NCBI GenBank assembly: GCA_015485845.1
Contig: WFSU01000138.1
Location: forward strand, 1-26,180
Source: Nitratifractor sp.
Lineage (GTDB): Bacteria > Campylobacterota > Campylobacteria > Campylobacterales > Sulfurovaceae
DNA length: 26,180 nt
Direction: 5' to 3'
Made by a program: the position numbers and the translations under genes. Under the pieces are notes generated by a model. The model ran no database searches. It was not told the origin of the DNA and saw nothing but the letters and a program-made list of their open reading frames with translations. Shown here in pieces: positions 20,535-26,180 of the stretch. Each line of letters starts with the position of its first letter. Positions within the stretch are counted from its first letter, which is position 1.

Positions 20535-23348
20535 ATGGGAATGAATCGACGAGATTTTCTAAAAAGTTCGGCGGCAGTCGCAGCGGCTGGAGCAGTGGGT
20601 ATTACGGTACCCGCTGAGATCCAGGCTGCAGCAGCCAAAGGTGAAGAAGGCTGGCGCTGGGACAAAGCGGCCTGCCGATTCTGTGGAACCGGGTGTGGGA
20701 TCATGCTCGCAACCAAAGGTGGGCGTATCGTCGCAGTCAAAGGTGACCCTGCTGCTCCGGTCAACCGTGGTTTGAACTGTATCAAAGGATACTTCAACGC
20801 CAAGATCATGTACGGGGCAGACCGTCTCAAGACGCCGTTGCTGCGGATGAACGACAAAGGCGAGTTCGATAAAAAAGGTAAGTTCAGACCTGTATCATGG
20901 AAGCGTGCGTTCGATGAAATGGAAAAGAACATCAAAAAAGCACTCAAAGCCAGCGGTCCTGAAGGGGTAGCGGTCTTCGCATCCGGTCAGTACACCGTCA
21001 TGGAAGGGTATGCAGCGCAGAAGATGATGAAAGGCGGTTTCCGCTCCAACGCCATCGACCCCAACGCCCGTCACTGTATGGCATCCGCCGTTGTCGGCTT
21101 CTATCAAACGTTTGGTATTGATGAGCCGTCCGGATGCTACGATGACATCGAGTTGACCGACACCGTCGTCAGCTGGGGATCCAACATGGCAGAGATGCAC
21201 CCGATCCTCTGGTCACGCGTCACCGACCGCAAACTGACCGACCCTGAGCGTGTCAAAGTCGTCAATATCACGACCTACCGCACCCGGAGCTCCGACCTCG
21301 CTGACTTCGAGATCATCTTCACCCCGCAGACCGACCTGGCACTGTGGAACTACATCGCCCGTGAAATCGTCATGCGTGATGAGAAAGAGAAGATCATCGA
21401 CTGGGAGTTTGTCAAGAAGCACATGGTCTTCGCTGTCGGTCCTGTCAACATCGGTTATGGTATGCGCCGTAAGGGTGAAAAATCACTCAAAGAGGGCAAA
21501 TACACCGCCAAAGAGATGGAGACGATCAACCACGAGATGGAGAAAAAAGTCTCTGCCACCGAAGCACCCGCACTCGCACCGTATGGTTACAAAGAGGGCG
21601 ACGTGATGAAAAACACCGGTGGTACCCTCAAGCACTGGGAAATCAGTTTCGACGAGTACAAGAAATCGCTTGAGCCTTTCACGCTTGATTATGTTGCCAA
21701 AATCGCCAAGGGAGATCCCAACGAAGACATTGAAGCGTTTAAAAAGAAGCTCCAGATGCTTGCGGAACTCTACATCGAGAAAGGGCGCAAAGTCGTCTCC
21801 TTCTGGACCATGGGAATGAACCAGCACACCCGTGGAACCTGGGTCAACACCCTCAGCTACAACGTCCACTTCATGCTCAACAAGCAAGCCAAGCCCGGCT
21901 CAGGAGCCTTCTCGCTCACCGGTCAGCCTTCCGCTTGTGGTACGGCACGTGAAGTCGGTACCTTCTGTCACCGCCTGCCAGCAGACTTGATGGTCAAAAA
22001 CCCCAAGCACCGTGCGATTACTGAGAAAAAATGGCACATCCCTGCCGGAACCCTCAACGGTGTCGGTAAGCAGCACATCATGGCGATCCACCGTGGTATC
22101 GAAGATGGTTTGGTCAAATTTGCCTGGGTCAACGTCTGTAACGCCTACCAGGACAGTGCGAGTGCCAACCACTGGATCAAAGCGGCACGCGAGATGGACA
22201 ACTTCATCGTCACATCCGACGGCTATCCCGGTATTTCTGCCAAGGTCTCTGACCTCGTCCTTCCTTCGGCTATGATCTATGAGAAGTGGGGTGCCTACGG
22301 TAACGCAGAGCGTCGTACCCAGCATTGGCGCCAGCAAGTTCTCCCGGTCGGTGATGCGATGAGCGACACCTGGCAGTGGGTTGAGCTTTCCAAGCGCTTC
22401 ACCGTCAAAGACCTCTGGGGCGAGTACGCTCCGAGCGGCCCACGCAAGAAGGCCCTCCCCAACGTCATCGAAGCGGCCAAGAAGATGGGCTACAAAGAGG
22501 ATACGACGATGTTCGAAATCCTCTTCGCCAATGAGCGTGCCAAAGCTTATAAAATTGACATGAACAGCTTCCCACAAAAAGGATACGATAACTCTGAGTG
22601 TAACGGCGACTCCCGTAACGTCAAGGGAAGTGATGGCAAGGTCTTCAAGGGCTACGGCTTCATGATCCATCAGTATCTCTTCGAAGAGTATGCCAGCTTC
22701 GGACGCGGACACGGACACGACCTGGCGGACTTCGTCACATACCACAAAGTTCGTGGACTCAAGTGGCCGGTTGTCAACGGCAAAGAGACCCAGTGGCGCT
22801 TCAACTGTAAGTACGATCCGTACGCAGCCAAAGCCAATCCCGGTGGGGACTTCGCCTTCTATGGCCCGTTGGCCAAAGCGCTGATGCAGGGTGACCTCAA
22901 AGGGGTCAAAGACAAGAAGAAAAAACCGCTTCCCAACAAAGCGAAGATCTATGCCCGTCCGTACATGGATCCCCCAGAGAAGCCGGATGCCAACTACGAC
23001 ACCTGGCTCTGTACCGGTCGTGTCCTTGAGCACTGGCACAGTGGTACAATGACCATGCGTGTCCCTGAGCTCTTCCGTGCGGTACCTGAGGCTCTCTGCT
23101 ACATGCACCCCAAAGATGCCAAAGCCAAGGGTGTCAAGCGTGGCGACCTCGTGTGGGTCGAATCTCGCCGTGGCAAAGTCAAAGCCCGTGTCGAAACCCA
23201 TGGACGTAACCGTCCGTCACAAGGTCTGGTCTTCGTCCCCTGGTTTGATGAGAAAGTCTTCATCAACAAAGTGTGCCTCGATGCAACCTGCCCAATGTCC
23301 AAGCAGACCGACTACAAAAAGTGTGCGGTTAAAGTGACCAAGGCATAA
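20535..23348 (+). CDS. napA: Periplasmic nitrate reductase catalytic subunit
   Basis: NapA reduces nitrate to nitrite in the periplasm at a bis-MGD molybdenum site. The ATG at 20535 follows AGGAGG by 5 nt. The 937-residue protein has a twin-arginine signal (NRRDFLKSSAAVAAAGA), the 4Fe-4S cysteines Cys47, Cys50, Cys54 and Cys82 (CRFCGTGC ... GLNC), and the Mo-ligand Cys181 in NARHCMASAVVGFYQTFG. The length (about 930) and internal insertions (around residues 290-370) are typical of Campylobacterota NapA, longer than the 828-residue E. coli form. It heads the napAGHBF operon. Folded export by Tat requires cofactor insertion first, linking it to moaA upstream. Confidence 0.98.
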   Translation: MGMNRRDFLKSSAAVAAAGAVGITVPAEIQAAAAKGEEGWRWDKAACRFCGTGCGIMLATKGGRIVAVKGDPAAPVNRGLNCIKGYFNAKIMYGADRLKTPLLRMNDKGEFDKKGKFRPVSWKRAFDEMEKNIKKALKASGPEGVAVFASGQYTVMEGYAAQKMMKGGFRSNAIDPNARHCMASAVVGFYQTFGIDEPSGCYDDIELTDTVVSWGSNMAEMHPILWSRVTDRKLTDPERVKVVNITTYRTRSSDLADFEIIFTPQTDLALWNYIAREIVMRDEKEKIIDWEFVKKHMVFAVGPVNIGYGMRRKGEKSLKEGKYTAKEMETINHEMEKKVSATEAPALAPYGYKEGDVMKNTGGTLKHWEISFDEYKKSLEPFTLDYVAKIAKGDPNEDIEAFKKKLQMLAELYIEKGRKVVSFWTMGMNQHTRGTWVNTLSYNVHFMLNKQAKPGSGAFSLTGQPSACGTAREVGTFCHRLPADLMVKNPKHRAITEKKWHIPAGTLNGVGKQHIMAIHRGIEDGLVKFAWVNVCNAYQDSASANHWIKAAREMDNFIVTSDGYPGISAKVSDLVLPSAMIYEKWGAYGNAERRTQHWRQQVLPVGDAMSDTWQWVELSKRFTVKDLWGEYAPSGPRKKALPNVIEAAKKMGYKEDTTMFEILFANERAKAYKIDMNSFPQKGYDNSECNGDSRNVKGSDGKVFKGYGFMIHQYLFEEYASFGRGHGHDLADFVTYHKVRGLKWPVVNGKETQWRFNCKYDPYAAKANPGGDFAFYGPLAKALMQGDLKGVKDKKKKPLPNKAKIYARPYMDPPEKPDANYDTWLCTGRVLEHWHSGTMTMRVPELFRAVPEALCYMHPKDAKAKGVKRGDLVWVESRRGKVKARVETHGRNRPSQGLVFVPWFDEKVFINKVCLDATCPMSKQTDYKKCAVKVTKA

Positions 23349-23374
23349 ACGATACTGTGAAAAAGGAAGAGACA

Positions 23375-24226
23375 ATGAGCACCCAGAAGAAGCCTGAGAT
23401 CACGGCGCGACGACGGTTTTTTACCGATACGGCGCACCATGCAGGTCTGGGTCTGCTCGGCGGACTGTTGTGGGCGGGATATGCAGACAAGGCACGCTCG
23501 AGTGTGCTGACGCTGCGTCCGCCTGCCGCGCTCCCCGAAGCCGACTTTTTGCGTACGTGCATCAAGTGTGGTCTCTGCGCCGAAGCGTGCCGCAATCGCG
23601 ACAGCAACATTGACAAAGAGACCGGCAAGCCTCGTCCCGAGACACTCAAGATGGCCAAGGCCGATACCGATGGCGTGACCGTCGGTACACCGTACTTCGT
23701 CGCCCGCGATGTCCCGTGCTACATGTGCGACGACATCCCGTGTGTACCGGCATGCCCGACGGGTGCGCTGGATGAAGCGTCGGTGACCAACGGCGAGGGT
23801 GAACTGGACTTCCGGAAAATGGATATGGGATTGGCCGTCGTCGACACCAACTCCTGCATCGCGTTCTGGGGGCTCCAGTGTGACCTGTGCTATCGCGCTT
23901 GTCCTCTGATGGATGAAGCGATCAAGTTGCATTACACCCGCAACTCCCGGACAGGCAAACATGCCTTCCTCGAGCCGATCGTGGACATGAATGTCTGCAC
24001 CGGATGTGGTCTGTGTGAAAAGGCGTGTCCGACCGAAAAAGCGGCGATCTTTGTCCTCCCCCGTGAAGTGGCACTGGGACGACCCGGCGCCCACTACGTC
24101 AAAGGGTGGGACAAAAAAGATCAGCAGCGGGTCGGTGAGCGTAAGATGGAGAATATCACGACGCACGATAAGCGGAGTGAGAAAAAAGCGGCCGACTATC
24201 TCAACGACGGAGTGAGCTATGAGTAA
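23375..24226 (+). CDS. napG: Quinol dehydrogenase ferredoxin subunit NapG
   Basis: NapG is a periplasmic iron-sulfur protein that passes electrons from NapH toward NapB and NapA. The ATG at 23375 is chosen because GGAAG sits 5 nt upstream; a GTG 18 nt earlier is in frame but overlaps that site. The 283-residue protein has a twin-arginine-like leader (ITARRRFFTDTAHHAGLGLLGG) and four 4Fe-4S motifs: CIKCGLCAEAC, CYMCDDIPCVPACP, CIAFWGLQCDLCYRACP and CTGCGLCEKACP. Its 3' end overlaps napH by 8 nt, so the two are translated together. With NapH it replaces NapC in the absence of napC, as in Wolinella and Campylobacter. Confidence 0.96.
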   Translation: MSTQKKPEITARRRFFTDTAHHAGLGLLGGLLWAGYADKARSSVLTLRPPAALPEADFLRTCIKCGLCAEACRNRDSNIDKETGKPRPETLKMAKADTDGVTVGTPYFVARDVPCYMCDDIPCVPACPTGALDEASVTNGEGELDFRKMDMGLAVVDTNSCIAFWGLQCDLCYRACPLMDEAIKLHYTRNSRTGKHAFLEPIVDMNVCTGCGLCEKACPTEKAAIFVLPREVALGRPGAHYVKGWDKKDQQRVGERKMENITTHDKRSEKKAADYLNDGVSYE

Positions 24227-25022
24227 CATGAAATACCTCATCCTCCGCCGGATCACACAGATCGGTCTGCTGGTACTCTATTTCGGTGCCCACGCTTACG
24301 GATGGAAAATGCTCTCCGGGACGATCTCGAGCTCTTCGGTGCTCGGAACCATTCCGCTGAGCGATCCGTTTGCCGTGTTGCAGATGCTCGCTGCCGGAGC
24401 CTCTTTGGGGCTCGATGTCATCGTCGGGGCGATCATCATCACTCTGTTTTACGGCATCATCGGCGGTCGGGCGTTTTGCAGCTGGGTATGCCCGGTCAAC
24501 ATGGTCACCGATGCCGCCGCCTGGGTGCGACGCAAGATGCTCATCGACAAGATCGAGCGCAAAGTCTGGGTAACGCGCAACGCGCGGTATTACATGATCG
24601 CGATCGCACTGGTGGTCTCGGCTGTGGCCGGGTTTGCCGCCTTTGAGATCGTCTCGCCCATCACCATCTTCAACCGGGGTGTCATCTTCGGTTTTGGTGC
24701 AGGGGCAGGATTGCTCGTGGCGATCTTCCTTCTGGATCTGTTTGTATTGAAAAACGCATGGTGCGGACATTTGTGTCCGCTGGGTGGTGTCCACTCCCTG
24801 TTGGGCAAATATGCCCTGCTGAGTGTCAAGCACAACAGCGACAATTGCACCCTCTGCATGAAATGCAAGGATGTCTGTCCGGAGGTGCAAGTGCTCAACA
24901 TGATCGGCAAGCGCAGTGAGCGGGTCGTGCAACCGGAGTGCACCAATTGCGGACGCTGCATCGACGTATGCGACGACGACGCGCTGGGATTTGATATCCT
25001 GGCACTTGGAAACAAAAAATAA
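24219..25022 (+). CDS. napH: Quinol dehydrogenase membrane subunit NapH
   Basis: NapH oxidises menaquinol in the inner membrane and hands electrons to NapG. The 267-residue protein has four membrane segments (about residues 13-30, 62-84, 124-146, 150-180). Two CxxxCP motifs follow membrane segments, AFCSWVCPVN (Cys87, Cys91) and AWCGHLCPLG, as in known NapH proteins. Two cytoplasmic 4Fe-4S motifs follow at the C-terminus: CTLCMKCKDVCPE and CTNCGRCIDVCDD. It overlaps napG by 8 nt, and a 13-nt gap with AAGGAG leads to napB. Confidence 0.96.
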   Translation: MSNMKYLILRRITQIGLLVLYFGAHAYGWKMLSGTISSSSVLGTIPLSDPFAVLQMLAAGASLGLDVIVGAIIITLFYGIIGGRAFCSWVCPVNMVTDAAAWVRRKMLIDKIERKVWVTRNARYYMIAIALVVSAVAGFAAFEIVSPITIFNRGVIFGFGAGAGLLVAIFLLDLFVLKNAWCGHLCPLGGVHSLLGKYALLSVKHNSDNCTLCMKCKDVCPEVQVLNMIGKRSERVVQPECTNCGRCIDVCDDDALGFDILALGNKK

Positions 25023-25035
25023 ACAAGGAGTAGAA

Positions 25036-25731
25036 ATGCTAAAACACAGTTTGATGGCGATGGCAGCATTGGGGCTGATCACACTCTCTGCCGCTGCCGG
25101 TAATAAAGTGGTCGATATCAACGCGAAAGTTCAAAACAGCGCGCGGGTAGCCAAGGAGGATCTCGGTGCCAAAAAAGTGGTGACCGAGGAGGAACTGGGA
25201 TTGCGCAAGACCAATCTCTATAAAGAAGCCGCTGATACCACGGGTGTCCAGGGGAAATTTGATCGCCCGGCTCCGGGCAAAGCGACCCGATTTGAGCGTG
25301 CATTTGTCAATGCACCGCCAATGATCCCACACAGTGTAGACGGTTTGTTGCCGATCACCAAGGCTAACAACGCATGCCTGGGATGCCATATGCCCGCCGT
25401 TGCCAAAGGAGTAGGTGCTACACCGATCCCTCCTTCTCACTTCACGGATTTCCGTCCGACAACCGTTATGAAAGACGGTCAAGAAGTTAAAGGCGGGAAA
25501 GTCGTTGGTTTGGCCAAAGGTGATATTGGAAATGTCAGTGATATCAAGTTGGCCAAAGCGAAAAAGCTTAAGCATCTCTATCAAGGACGCTACAACTGCT
25601 CACAGTGCCATGCACCGCAGGCCAACATTGATGCTGCCGTGGGCAACACCTTCCAGCCGGACTTCGGAAAAGACGGTGCCCTCAAAACCAAGTCGAACCT
25701 CATCGATGTGATGAACGCAGGGGTTCAGTAA
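25036..25731 (+). CDS. napB: Diheme cytochrome c subunit of periplasmic nitrate reductase
   Basis: NapB feeds electrons directly to NapA. The ATG at 25036 is preceded by AAGGAG; the reading frame stays open 120 nt upstream but that part lies inside napH. The 231-residue protein has a signal peptide (residues 1-21) and two heme c sites, CLGCH (114-118) and CSQCH (188-192). Distal histidine ligands are probably His99 (PMIPHS) and His135 (IPPSHF), giving the bis-His hemes typical of NapB. Residues 24-95 and about 142-182 make it longer than many NapB proteins. The stop is followed directly by the napF GTG. Confidence 0.95.
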   Translation: MLKHSLMAMAALGLITLSAAAGNKVVDINAKVQNSARVAKEDLGAKKVVTEEELGLRKTNLYKEAADTTGVQGKFDRPAPGKATRFERAFVNAPPMIPHSVDGLLPITKANNACLGCHMPAVAKGVGATPIPPSHFTDFRPTTVMKDGQEVKGGKVVGLAKGDIGNVSDIKLAKAKKLKHLYQGRYNCSQCHAPQANIDAAVGNTFQPDFGKDGALKTKSNLIDVMNAGVQ

Positions 25732-26180
25732 GTGGCATCGCGACGCGAATTTTTTCGCTCGCTTGCCCAGCCCCTCGGGGCGATTCAGGAGACCGAAGCA
25801 TCCCCAGCATCCCTGCTGTCGCTTCGTCCCCCTTATGGGCAGGATGAATCTCTTTTTCAGAGTGAGTGTGTGACGTGCGAATCGCATGCATGTGTCACTT
25901 CCTGTGAAGAACAGATCATCGTCCTCGATGAAACGGGCATCCCGACACTTGACTTTTCCAAAAACGGCTGCACGTGGTGCGAAGCGTGTGCCGAGGCGTG
26001 TGAAGCCGATGTGTTGAGCATCGAGCGGAGTGGCGGACGCGAGTGGATCAACGCCATGTTCCGGATCGACACCGAAGCGTGCATTGCGCACCATCATGTG
26101 ATCTGCTTTTCGTGCAAGGAGCCTTGCATGGAGGATGCGATCCTGTTCAACGGCATGTTCAACCCCGTCATCGATGAAGA
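25732..26180 (+). CDS. napF: Ferredoxin-type protein NapF, 3' end cut off by the window
   Basis: GTG at 25732 directly follows the napB stop and opens a frame of 149 residues that runs past the right edge. The product starts MASRREFFRSLAQPLG, typical for NapF, and has three cysteine groups visible: CVTCESHACVTSC (residues 46-58), CTWCEACAEAC (79-89) and CIAHHHVICFSCKEPC (about 116-131). NapF is a cytoplasmic 4Fe-4S protein that interacts with NapA before export and may help load its cluster, or feed electrons to NapH. The order A-G-H-B-F matches Sulfurimonas and Wolinella-type operons, where napL and napD usually follow; these would lie beyond the window. Confidence 0.93.
   Translation, partial: MASRREFFRSLAQPLGAIQETEASPASLLSLRPPYGQDESLFQSECVTCESHACVTSCEEQIIVLDETGIPTLDFSKNGCTWCEACAEACEADVLSIERSGGREWINAMFRIDTEACIAHHHVICFSCKEPCMEDAILFNGMFNPVIDE

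Overview
The window reads as a chromosomal piece of a Campylobacterota (epsilonproteobacterial) genome. The main clues are the nap gene order napA-G-H-B-F with no napC, a petABC bc1 complex whose third subunit is a diheme cytochrome c, luxS next to a small conserved gene, a selenocysteine-containing SelD, and promoters with a clear TATAAT box but mostly no -35 box. Base composition looks unusually GC-rich for this phylum (judged by eye, not computed), so a Nitratifractor- or Sulfurovum-like lineage is possible, but I cannot fix the genus.

Layout. 1-307: start of an AzgA-type purine permease running off the left edge. 522-3547: a tight four-gene operon of a transglutaminase-like secreted protein, a TusA-MerT fusion, a MerP-like periplasmic CxxC protein, and SelD with an in-frame UGA (Sec24). 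3551-4848: a FAH-family hydrolase (minus strand) and a MarC-family membrane protein. 5016-7097: luxS, a small NifX-like protein and a ten-helix membrane protein. 7261-11272: wobble-uridine tRNA modification genes (mnmC-like, mnmG) around a minus-strand ribE-cupin pair. 11459-14193: petABC. 14410-16684: an operon of a small secreted protein, a C10 (streptopain) protease with a JDVT-like C-terminal sorting tail, and a glutamic-type CPBP intramembrane protease that probably processes it. 16767-19493: moaA, queE, queD. 19591-26180: a lipoprotein cytochrome c on a twelve-repeat helical stalk, then napAGHB and the start of napF.

The genes form a respiratory picture: petABC and the tethered cytochrome pass electrons in the periplasm, Nap reduces nitrate, and MoaA supplies molybdopterin for NapA. 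The queuosine and mnm5U34 genes modify tRNA wobble bases. The first operon looks like a selenium acquisition and activation unit.

The most unusual signal lies between and within genes. Two kinds of repeat recur throughout. The first is tandem heptamers of variable sequence (units such as ACTACCC, ACTATTC, ACTCCTC, ACTTCTC, AATTTCT), eight arrays in all, several of which end exactly at a short hairpin with a 3-nt loop, including mirror-image copies covering the ribosome binding sites of ribE and mnmG. The second is REP-like hairpins, most preceded by GTAG, GGAG or GGAA and often in inverted pairs, with one pair nested inside another. No tRNA, rRNA, CRISPR array or transposase gene was seen.
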